A stretch of DNA of 5,061 nucleotides from the NCBI GenBank assembly GCA_900321595.1, contig ONWP01000385.1, forward strand, positions 1-5,061, read 5' to 3'. Of this stretch, positions 1 to 5,061 are shown piece after piece. Made by a program: the position numbers and the translations under genes. A model generated the notes under the pieces. It was not told the DNA's origin. It saw nothing but the letters and a program-made list of their open reading frames with translations, and searched no databases. The number at the start of each line of letters is the position of its first letter. The first letter of the stretch is position 1. Source of the stretch: an uncultured Eubacteriales bacterium (GTDB taxonomy: Bacteria > Bacillota > Clostridia > Oscillospirales > Acutalibacteraceae).

Positions 1-172
1 GGACCTCGTCCGCGAATTTTTCAAGCTCAGCCTTGAGCTTTTCTTCCGCGGCAAAGGCTTCTTTGCTGCCGGATTCTCTGGGACCGATCGTCTTGATGAT
101 GTCGGTGATGGTGTCGACCGAGTATTTCACATTCTTCTTGATGATGCTGCGGTCAAAGTCTTTGAAGCGCAT
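1..172 (-). CDS. Putative M28-family zinc peptidase, N-terminal fragment
   Basis: Only the first 57 codons are in the window; the gene runs off the left edge. The start is ATG at 172, preceded by AAAGGAG (183-189) at ideal distance. The visible peptide has a helical N-terminus, then IGPRESGSKE (residues 29-38) followed by an amphipathic, charged helix ending FADEV. In M28 aminopeptidases and related metallopeptidases, a GPR..GS segment followed by a helix and a 'DEV' strand is the usual entry to the catalytic fold, which is the basis for the call. None of the zinc ligands lie in the visible part, so activity and substrate cannot be judged. It has no signal peptide, so a cytoplasmic peptidase is likely. 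It has its own promoter in the preceding gap, so it is probably a separate transcription unit from ung. Other GPR..GS-containing hydrolases remain possible. Confidence 0.6.
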   Translation of the reverse strand, partial: MRFKDFDRSIIKKNVKYSVDTITDIIKTIGPRESGSKEAFAAEEKLKAELEKFADEV

Positions 173-182
173 ACTTCTATCA

Positions 183-189
183 CTCCTTT
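183..189 (-). promoter_or_regulatory. Ribosome binding site of the M28-like gene
   Basis: AAAGGAG lies 10 bases upstream of the ATG at 172 (minus strand) and fixes that start. It sits almost at the predicted transcription start, so the leader would be only about 20 bases. Confidence 0.75.
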
Positions 190-196
190 GGTGAAA

Positions 197-225
197 ATTA
201 AACCACGTATGACCTCAAAAGTCAA
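197..225 (-). promoter_or_regulatory. SigA-type promoter of the M28-like gene
   Basis: On the minus strand, TTGACT (225-220) and TTTAAT (202-197) are separated by 17 bases. Each box matches the housekeeping consensus at 5 of 6 positions and the spacing is optimal. The predicted start is near 190. The rest of the 173-268 gap is AT-rich and includes a GAAAATTTTC palindrome, but it has no GC-rich hairpin with a T-run, so no intrinsic terminator for ung is visible. Some read-through from ung is therefore possible. Confidence 0.65.
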
Positions 226-268
226 TAAAATCGGGTATTGATCGGAAAATTTTCATTTTGTTCATAAG

Positions 269-934
269 TTACGGCAGGCGCCAGTTGACGGCGTTGTCAC
301 CGAGGAACGCGTTCGTTTTGCTGAAGTGACGGCATCCGAAAAAACCGCTGTTCGCTGAAAGCGGACTCGGATGCGCCGCTTCCAGGATGCAGTGGATCGG
401 ATTTGTGATGAGCTCCTTTTTATTTCGCGCGAACCGTCCCCACAGGAGGAATACGACCGGCTTTTCGCGTTCGTTCAGAAGACTGATGACGTGGTCGGTG
501 AACAACTCCCAGCCGATGCCCTTATGACTTGAAGCGATCCCGCCGCGCACCGTCAGCACGGAGTTCAGCAGAAGAACACCGTTTTGCGCCCACGGCGTCA
601 GATCGCCTGTTGTCGGGAAGGGATATCCCAGATCCGCCGTGTATTCCTTGAAGATGTTGACAAGCGACGGCGGCATTCTGGTGCCGTCTTTGACGGAAAA
701 AGAAAGACCGTGCGCCTGACCGGGTTCATGATAGGGATCCTGACCGAGAATGACCACTTTGACGTTGTCATAATCGGTGAGTTTAAACGCGTTGAAGATA
801 TCGTACATGTTCGGATAGATCGGATACGCGGGATTTGCGTATTCGCTTTTCAAAAAAGCGCGGATCTTCAGATAGTAATCCTGTTTGAATTCCTCCGCGA
901 GAAGCGCATCCCATTTATTATTAAAATGAACCAC
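269..934 (-). CDS. ung: Uracil-DNA glycosylase, family 1
   Basis: Removes uracil from DNA by cleaving the N-glycosidic bond, the first step of base excision repair, in the cytoplasm. The 221-residue length is typical of bacterial Ung. The diagnostic motifs are present in order: the water-activating loop GQDPYHEPGQAHG (64-76) with catalytic Asp66; LLLNSVLTV (121-129) with Asn124, the uracil-recognition residue; and the DNA-intercalation loop HPSPLSA (188-194) with His188, the second catalytic residue. The protein looks complete and active. The start is GTG at 934, supported by GGAGGG six bases upstream. It is the last gene of a three-gene set, 14 bases after the metallophosphoesterase stop, so co-transcription is likely. 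Nothing in the neighbours points to DNA repair, so the pairing is probably positional. Function is near certain from the motifs. Confidence 0.97.
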   Translation of the reverse strand: MVHFNNKWDALLAEEFKQDYYLKIRAFLKSEYANPAYPIYPNMYDIFNAFKLTDYDNVKVVILGQDPYHEPGQAHGLSFSVKDGTRMPPSLVNIFKEYTADLGYPFPTTGDLTPWAQNGVLLLNSVLTVRGGIASSHKGIGWELFTDHVISLLNEREKPVVFLLWGRFARNKKELITNPIHCILEAAHPSPLSANSGFFGCRHFSKTNAFLGDNAVNWRLP

Positions 935-940
935 GAATAT

Positions 941-946
941 CCCTCC
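941..946 (-). promoter_or_regulatory. Ribosome binding site selecting the GTG start of ung
   Basis: GGAGGG lies six bases before GTG at 934-932 and falls wholly within the 14-base gap after the upstream stop codon (951-949). It decides the GTG start. Confidence 0.8.
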
Positions 947-948
947 GT

Positions 949-1821
949 TCAGGCCAGATGCAGAACCGCGATTTCACACGGGTTAAACAGACGCGGGACG
1001 AATTGGTACCCTTTGAATCCGGCGGTAATGAGCATCTGAAGATTTCCGTAATCGTAATGCCCGTAGTAATACTCGGGAAACCACAGCTGTTCAGGCGCAA
1101 GCAGCCCGCCCACAAACGGGAGGCGCCAGAGACCGCCATGCGTGTGACCGCACAGGAGATAGCTGATCTCCCAGTCATGCTTTGAATTGTTCAGGAAGAA
1201 GCACTCCGGCCGGTGGCACATCAAAACGGTCGGGATGGTCTTCTCGCTTGTGAAATCTTTCAAAAACGCATACGTATCCGAAGCGAACCACTCTTCGCTG
1301 CGTCCGGACATGGCAAACGCGTATTTGCTCATACCGCCCAGCCGAAGCTTCTGATTGTTGACCGTTAAGTCAAGGTACGTTTCTTCGAGCAGCGGAACGC
1401 CGCAGGCCAGGAGTTTTTCCCGGATCTCACCGTACTTTTCCATGAACAATACCTCATGGTTGCCCAAAGAAAAATAAGTATCGCAGATCTCGGTGCAATC
1501 CCTGCAGAAATCATACATAGCCGCGATCTGTTCGTCGCTCAGCGTGGTATCAAAGAAATCGCCGACAAGGCAAATCAGATGCGGCTCCGCTTTCCGGATC
1601 GCGTTCAGGAGTCTGCGGTTGTCTTTGCCGAACGATCTGCCGTGCAGATCAGAGAGAAAAACGATGCGTACTTCATCTGCAACGGATGCTTCCTCGAATC
1701 GATAATCAACTGTTTTAACGTAGAAGTTGGAATACAGCAGCGCGGACGAGGTAAAAAGAACCACGGCGACGAGGAACGTCACCGTGATTCGGATCGCAAT
1801 TCGCCGTTTTGAAGACTTCAC
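949..1821 (-). CDS. Membrane-anchored calcineurin-like metallophosphoesterase (YkuE-like)
   Basis: A 290-residue protein with a basic N-terminus (KSSKRR) and one hydrophobic segment at about residues 12-30. This looks like an uncleaved anchor or signal peptide placing the catalytic domain outside the membrane. The complete dinuclear metal site of the calcineurin-like fold is visible: SDLHG (Asp58, His60), GDFFD (Asp88), GNHE (Asn121, His122), CHRPE (His203) and GHTHGG (His226, His228). It is therefore probably an active phosphomonoesterase or phosphodiesterase. The substrate cannot be told from sequence; relatives include YkuE and lipid or nucleotide phosphoesterases. The N-terminus carries an RR pair but not a good Tat motif. 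The start is GTG, overlapping the aminotransferase stop by four bases (GTGA) with only a weak upstream Shine-Dalgarno, so translational coupling is likely. It has nine cysteines, including C-x2-C-x3-C at 106-113, which is unusual for an exported domain. Confidence 0.88.
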   Translation of the reverse strand: MKSSKRRIAIRITVTFLVAVVLFTSSALLYSNFYVKTVDYRFEEASVADEVRIVFLSDLHGRSFGKDNRRLLNAIRKAEPHLICLVGDFFDTTLSDEQIAAMYDFCRDCTEICDTYFSLGNHEVLFMEKYGEIREKLLACGVPLLEETYLDLTVNNQKLRLGGMSKYAFAMSGRSEEWFASDTYAFLKDFTSEKTIPTVLMCHRPECFFLNNSKHDWEISYLLCGHTHGGLWRLPFVGGLLAPEQLWFPEYYYGHYDYGNLQMLITAGFKGYQFVPRLFNPCEIAVLHLA

Positions 1822-3068
1822 AGGACTGCTTTCACCGCGTCGCGGATGATTTCAAGTCCCTTGATGAGATCCGCGTCGTCGATCGTCAGCGCGGGCAGGA
1901 TCTTGACGACGCTGTCCTTGCGTCCGGCGCGTTCGATGACAAGGCCGTTCTCGAAGCATTTCGCGGTGATCCGTTTTGACAGCGTATCGTCGTCGAAGGC
2001 GGCAAACTCGATGCCCTGGATCAGGCCGAGGCCGCGCAGTTCAATGCGTGCGTCAAGCGGCAGGATCTCTTTCTGCACAAAGGATTCCACGATCTCCGCC
2101 TTGCGCTTGACTTCACCGAGAAGATCGTTCGCGTCCATATATTCCAGCGCGGCTTTCGCGCCGACGAAAGCCAGCTGGTTGCCGCGGAAGGTGCCGTTGT
2201 GCTCCGCGGGCGTCCAGATGTCGATCTCGGGCTTGAGAAGAAGCAGAGACATGGGGAGACCCGCGCCGGAGATGGATTTCGAGACCGTGACCATGTCGGG
2301 GACGATGCCGGCGCGCTGGAAGCTGAAGAAGGTGCCGGTACGACCGCAACCGACCTGGATCTCGTCGCAGATAAGCAGGATATCGTGCCTGTCGCAGAGA
2401 TCTCTGAGCCTGCGAAGCCAGTCGATCTCGGTGACGCAGACGCCGCCCTCGGCCTGCACGGTCTCGAGGATGATCGCCGCGGGTTTATCGATGCCGGAAT
2501 GGTCGTCCGTGAGCACGTTCTCGATATAGCCGATCGTGTCAAACGTCTTATTGAATCCGAACGGGAACGGCATAAACGTGACGTTGCCCATGGCGACGCC
2601 TGCGCCGCCGCGGGAATGCTCGTCAGAGGTACAGGCAAGCGCGCCGAGCGTCATGCCGTGGAACGCGCCGCTGAACGCGAAGATGTTCTGACGCTTCTTG
2701 ACCTTTCGCGCGAGCTTGAGCGCGGCTTCCACGCTGTTTGTTCCCGTGGAACCGCAGAACATGACTTTATAATCAAGTCCGCCGGGGACGAGCACCTTGT
2801 CCCGGAACGTCTCGAGGAATTCCCGTTTTGCTCTCGTAGACAGATCGAGCGCGTGCGTGATCCCTTCCGAACGGATATAATCCGCGATCGCGTTCATGAT
2901 GTAGGTGTTGTTATGTCCGTAACTGAGTGCGCCAGCGCCGTCGAAAAAGTCGATATAATCTTTGCCGTCTTCCGTAAACATATGCGAACCCTTCGCGCGG
3001 TCAAAGACAGCCGGGAAACTGCGGCAGTAGGAGCGAACCTCAGATTCTAACGTATCAAATATGGACAT
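1818..3068 (-). CDS. EctB-like class III PLP aminotransferase (diaminobutyrate--2-oxoglutarate transaminase family)
   Basis: By family, converts L-aspartate 4-semialdehyde plus glutamate to L-2,4-diaminobutyrate (the first ectoine step) in the cytoplasm. From the start chosen here it is 416 residues, close to usual EctB length. EctB-like stretches are seen throughout: SFPAVF (17-22), DFFDGAGALSYGHNN (40-54), GLDYKVMFCGSTGTNSVEAALKLARK from residue 97, ETVQAEGG (202-209), CDEIQVGCGRTGTFFSF (234-250) with PLP-binding Asp235, SKSISG (263-268) with the Schiff-base Lys264, and HNGTFRGN (290-297). Start choice: ATG at 3068 has GGGAGGA eight bases upstream. An in-frame ATG at 3095 would overlap the predicted transcription start and has no ribosome binding site. 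Neither ectA nor ectC is present on either side, so ectoine synthesis is not supported here. The product may serve another pathway, or the specificity may differ. Family is firm; substrate is inferred. Confidence 0.85.
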   Translation of the reverse strand: MSIFDTLESEVRSYCRSFPAVFDRAKGSHMFTEDGKDYIDFFDGAGALSYGHNNTYIMNAIADYIRSEGITHALDLSTRAKREFLETFRDKVLVPGGLDYKVMFCGSTGTNSVEAALKLARKVKKRQNIFAFSGAFHGMTLGALACTSDEHSRGGAGVAMGNVTFMPFPFGFNKTFDTIGYIENVLTDDHSGIDKPAAIILETVQAEGGVCVTEIDWLRRLRDLCDRHDILLICDEIQVGCGRTGTFFSFQRAGIVPDMVTVSKSISGAGLPMSLLLLKPEIDIWTPAEHNGTFRGNQLAFVGAKAALEYMDANDLLGEVKRKAEIVESFVQKEILPLDARIELRGLGLIQGIEFAAFDDDTLSKRITAKCFENGLVIERAGRKDSVVKILPALTIDDADLIKGLEIIRDAVKAVL

Positions 3069-3076
3069 GTCCGTCT

Positions 3077-3083
3077 TCCTCCC
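3077..3083 (-). promoter_or_regulatory. Ribosome binding site that fixes the aminotransferase start
   Basis: GGGAGGA is eight bases upstream of ATG at 3068-3066. It lies inside the longer open frame beginning at 3095, so it argues that translation begins at 3068 rather than 3095. Confidence 0.85.
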
Positions 3084-3099
3084 AGAAATATTCATTGTT

Positions 3100-3127
3100 A
3101 TTTTACACCCGAACAGGGAAAAGTCAA
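3100..3127 (-). promoter_or_regulatory. SigA-type promoter of the aminotransferase-phosphoesterase-ung operon
   Basis: On the minus strand, TTGACT (3127-3122) and TAAAAT (3105-3100) are separated by 16 bases. Each box has 5 of 6 consensus matches. The predicted transcription start is about 3093, giving a leader of about 25 bases to the ATG at 3068. The promoter lies in the 64-base gap after the glycan gene. Downstream genes overlap or nearly abut, so it would serve all three. Confidence 0.7.
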
Positions 3128-3137
3128 CCTGTTCAGG
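3108..3137 (-). repeat. Inverted repeat (10-base arms, 10-base centre) spanning the -35 box
   Basis: The arms are 3108-3117 (plus strand cccgaacagg) and 3128-3137 (cctgttcagg), complementary at 9 of 10 positions, with the odd pair a G-U wobble in minus-strand RNA. The upstream arm contains the stop codon of the glycosyltransferase gene (3135-3133), and the central ten bases carry the -35 hexamer. No T-run follows on the minus strand, so it is not a classic intrinsic terminator. It could be an operator for a dimeric regulator or an RNA hairpin at the 3' end of the upstream message. Confidence 0.6.
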
Positions 3138-4854
3138 CTATTTCGTCGTCAAATTTGCGAAAAGGACAGCCTTCACGCATGGCTGCGAGTGTCTCGTTTA
3201 CAACGTCGGTCTTGTCAAAGAGCTGTTCCATCCGTCTTCTGCCGGCTATTCCCATCGCAAGGCGTTCGTCATGCGACAGATCGCAGTAGCGGCGCATCGC
3301 TTCAAACAGCGCGTCTGCGTCTTTCGCGCGGCACAGATACCCGCTGACATCCGGTTCTACGGCCTCTCTGCAGCCGGGGATGTCGCTCGCGATCAGCGGA
3401 CGGCCTGTCGCCGCCGCCTCGAGCAGAACATTTGAAAGGCCCTCATGATAACTTGGCGGGACGACGCAGGACGCGCGTTCATAGCAGGGGATCGGGTCTT
3501 CCGTGAAACCGGTCAGTTCGATCGTGCCGTCCGCGGCAAGCGTCTCCAGCCGCTCCCGGTAATCATCCTCGTAAAAACCGACGACCTCAAGCGTTACGTG
3601 ATCCGCGTAGAGGTCTTTGACGCGCTGATACGCGTTCAAAAGCTCGTCGATGCCTTTTTCCCGCATGATCCGGCCGAGATAGAGAAAACGGATCGGTTCA
3701 TCCGGGAGATCGTCAGAAAAACGGAAGGTTTGCAGATTGATCCCGGCGCCGTGCAGGACTTTTATGCGGTAGGCTTCAATGATTTTGTTCTCTATAAACA
3801 GATTCGCATTCTCTTCATTTTCAAAGAATACCTTCCGCGCGTCACCCAGAGCGAGCTTGTATAAGAGGCTGACAAACAGGGCGAGATACTTGTTCTGGAA
3901 TGCCGTGCCGAGCCCCTGCACATTTGCGTAGTAGGGGACGCCGAGAATCCGGCACAACAGATTCATATAGATGTTCGGCTTGATCGAATAGGTCAGTACG
4001 GTATCCGGGCGCTCCGCAAAGAGGGTTTTGAGATAGAAAAGCGCAAGATGCAGATCCTTGACGGGATTCAGGCTTCTTCTGTCGATTTCGGTCGGGATCA
4101 GGCGGCAGCCCATGGCCTCGAGCTGCGCTTCATTGCCGACAAGCGGCGTTGTGACGACGACGTCGTATTCATCCTGCAGCGTTTCGATCAGCTCTTTCCG
4201 GAACCGGTACAGCATATAAGAATGATTGGTCGCGAGCAGCAGCTTTTTCTTTGTGTCCGAATGGATGCCGGTGCCGCCTTCCACGACGCCGGAGTGAAAA
4301 ACCGTGTTGACCGCCGTTCTGAAGATGCACCACAGGTCAAACAGCAGGCTCTGTCTGTGAAGATACTCACCGTCAAAGGCTGCCTTGACCGGGATCTCCA
4401 GCTCGTCGCGTCCGTTGACCTGCGCCCAACCGGTGAGGCCGGGACGCACGGCGTTCGCTCCGTACCGGTCTCGGTCTGCGATCAGATCGTCCTGGTTCCA
4501 GAGCGCGGGCCGCGGCCCGACGACGCTCATGTCTCCGCGCAGGATATTGAAAAGCTGCGGCAGTTCGTCAAGACTGGTTTTCCGCAGAAACGCGCCGACT
4601 CTTGTGATATACGCGCCGGGGTCTTTCAGCAGATGCGTCGGCATATCGTGCGGCGTATCTGTGCGCATGGTGCGGAATTTATACATGGAAAAGGTTTTTT
4701 TATCCTTTCCGATGCGCTTCTGTTTAAAAAATACAGGGCCGGGAGAATCGAGCTTCACCGCAGCGCCGACCGCAAAAAGGACAGGACTCAGAAGCCCTGT
4801 CGCTGCGGAAGAAGCAAGGATATCAAATGTGCGTTTAATGACAGATCGTTTCAT
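3133..4854 (-). CDS. Fused phosphoglycosyl transferase (PglC-like) and GT4 glycosyltransferase (PglA-like)
   Basis: A single 573-residue protein that probably performs two consecutive steps of lipid-linked glycan assembly at the inner face of the membrane. Residues 1-196 are a monotopic phosphoglycosyl transferase, which moves sugar-1-phosphate from a UDP-sugar to undecaprenyl phosphate. Visible marks are the re-entrant helix with Ser23-Pro24, DSPGP (36-40), KFRTM (59-63), the catalytic Asp96-Glu97 pair, GPRP (113-116) and PGLTGWAQVNGR (138-149). After EGGTG (192-196) the sequence passes within a few residues into a GT-B glycosyltransferase. This begins KKLLLATNHSYMLYRFRKEL (from 203), with RRSLNP (259-264), QGLGTAF (313-319), GRIMREKG (394-401) and the EX7E signature Glu471-Glu479. 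ATG at 4854 is chosen because it overlaps the upstream stop as ATGA and follows GAAGAGG; a longer frame from 4935 lacks support and overlaps the dehydratase. Exact sugars are unknown. Confidence 0.9.
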   Translation of the reverse strand: MKRSVIKRTFDILASSAATGLLSPVLFAVGAAVKLDSPGPVFFKQKRIGKDKKTFSMYKFRTMRTDTPHDMPTHLLKDPGAYITRVGAFLRKTSLDELPQLFNILRGDMSVVGPRPALWNQDDLIADRDRYGANAVRPGLTGWAQVNGRDELEIPVKAAFDGEYLHRQSLLFDLWCIFRTAVNTVFHSGVVEGGTGIHSDTKKKLLLATNHSYMLYRFRKELIETLQDEYDVVVTTPLVGNEAQLEAMGCRLIPTEIDRRSLNPVKDLHLALFYLKTLFAERPDTVLTYSIKPNIYMNLLCRILGVPYYANVQGLGTAFQNKYLALFVSLLYKLALGDARKVFFENEENANLFIENKIIEAYRIKVLHGAGINLQTFRFSDDLPDEPIRFLYLGRIMREKGIDELLNAYQRVKDLYADHVTLEVVGFYEDDYRERLETLAADGTIELTGFTEDPIPCYERASCVVPPSYHEGLSNVLLEAAATGRPLIASDIPGCREAVEPDVSGYLCRAKDADALFEAMRRYCDLSHDERLAMGIAGRRRMEQLFDKTDVVNETLAAMREGCPFRKFDDEIA

Positions 4855-5061
4855 GATACCTCTTCGTTTTGCAAATGATATGTCGGGACGATATCGGCGA
4901 CGATCCTGCAGATGTTCGGATCGTTCGCGTTGCATCGATCCCGCAGATAAGCAAGCTTATCAAAGAAAGTGTAGTAGTCGAATTCCGTCAGTTTCCCGAT
5001 GAAAATCAGCTGGTTCTGTGTGGTCTGCAGTCCCTCTTCACTCATAAGAAGCTCTTCATAA
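4851..5061 (-). CDS. CapD/FlaA1/PglF-type nucleotide-sugar dehydratase/epimerase, C-terminal fragment
   Basis: The frame is open from the right edge of the window, so this is the last 69 codons of a longer gene. It begins YEELLMSEEGL, then a lysine-poor IFIGK segment, a helical stretch, and a tail containing DIVPTYH. In polysaccharide-type nucleotide-diphosphate-sugar epimerases/dehydratases, 'GEKLYEELL' plus a terminal 'IVPTYH' is a familiar C-terminus, and this matches the part visible here. Family members act on UDP-GlcNAc, for example 4,6-dehydration toward amino-deoxy sugars such as bacillosamine, or C5 epimerisation. The catalytic Rossmann part is outside the window, so the reaction cannot be assigned. 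Its stop codon (4853-4851) overlaps the ATG of the phosphoglycosyl transferase fusion by four bases, which indicates one operon and fits a supplier of the sugar nucleotide used by that enzyme. Confidence 0.82.
   Translation of the reverse strand, partial: YEELLMSEEGLQTTQNQLIFIGKLTEFDYYTFFDKLAYLRDRCNANDPNICRIVADIVPTYHLQNEEVS
4859..4865 (-). promoter_or_regulatory. Ribosome binding site of the transferase fusion
   Basis: GAAGAGG ends four bases before ATG at 4854, inside the last codons of the dehydratase. It is modest in strength and slightly close, so coupled re-initiation from the overlapping stop probably contributes. It supports the 4854 start over the upstream in-frame ATG at 4935. Confidence 0.55.

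Noticed and set aside
226..268. Terminator after ung
   Set aside because: There are only AT-rich short palindromes such as GAAAATTTTC, with no GC-rich stem followed by a T-run.
584..1039. Plus-strand open frame across the ung/phosphoesterase junction
   Set aside because: It covers parts of two clear minus-strand genes, including the ung ribosome binding site region, with no domain of its own.
2199..3050. Long plus-strand open frame of 283 codons opposite the aminotransferase
   Set aside because: It mirrors a confident EctB-family gene, has arginine-, aspartate- and glutamate-rich low-similarity sequence, and I recognise no domain in it. It is an antisense shadow of codon bias.
3108..3137. 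Intrinsic terminator for the glycan operon
   Set aside because: The hairpin is good, but the following minus-strand bases are TGTAAAATAAC rather than a T-run. It is kept as an inverted repeat of uncertain role.
4048..4878. Plus-strand open frame of 276 codons opposite the transferase fusion
   Set aside because: It lies entirely against a gene with many intact catalytic motifs, contains no recognisable domain, and has composition typical of antisense frames.
4855..4935. 27-residue N-terminal extension of the transferase fusion
   Set aside because: It overlaps the dehydratase tail, is rich in arginine and unlike the start of this transferase family, and the ATG at 4854 has a ribosome binding site plus an ATGA overlap.

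Overview
The window looks like a piece of chromosome from a Clostridia-like Bacillota. This is inferred from strong AGGAGG-type ribosome binding sites, short leaders behind SigA-type promoters, moderate GC, GTG starts and protein family flavour; no marker gene fixes the taxon. All supported genes are on the minus strand, so they read from high to low coordinates. Coding is nearly continuous: the only gaps are 64, 14 and 96 bases, and there is no RNA gene, CRISPR array or mobile element.

Region 1 (5061 to 3133) is the end of a glycan assembly operon. It holds the last 69 codons of a CapD/FlaA1/PglF-type nucleotide-sugar dehydratase/epimerase. A 4-base ATGA overlap leads into a single 573-residue protein that fuses a PglC-like monotopic phosphoglycosyl transferase to a PglA-like GT4 glycosyltransferase. 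Together they would make a modified UDP-sugar, load it as sugar-phosphate onto undecaprenyl phosphate at the membrane, and add the second sugar.

Region 2 (3132 to 269) is a separate three-gene operon with its own near-consensus promoter in the 64-base gap. The order is an EctB-like class III aminotransferase (L-2,4-diaminobutyrate forming by family), a membrane-anchored calcineurin-like metallophosphoesterase (4-base GTGA overlap), and uracil-DNA glycosylase Ung (14-base gap, GTG start). A 10-bp inverted repeat surrounds the -35 box of this promoter. Ectoine partners ectA and ectC are not in the window, so the product of the aminotransferase is open.

Region 3 (268 to 1) is a 96-base gap with another near-consensus promoter, followed by the first 57 codons of what looks like an M28-family zinc peptidase.

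The points most worth a second look are the PglC-PglA-type fusion, the orphan EctB homologue directly downstream of a lipid-linked glycan operon, and the inverted repeat over the promoter that separates them.
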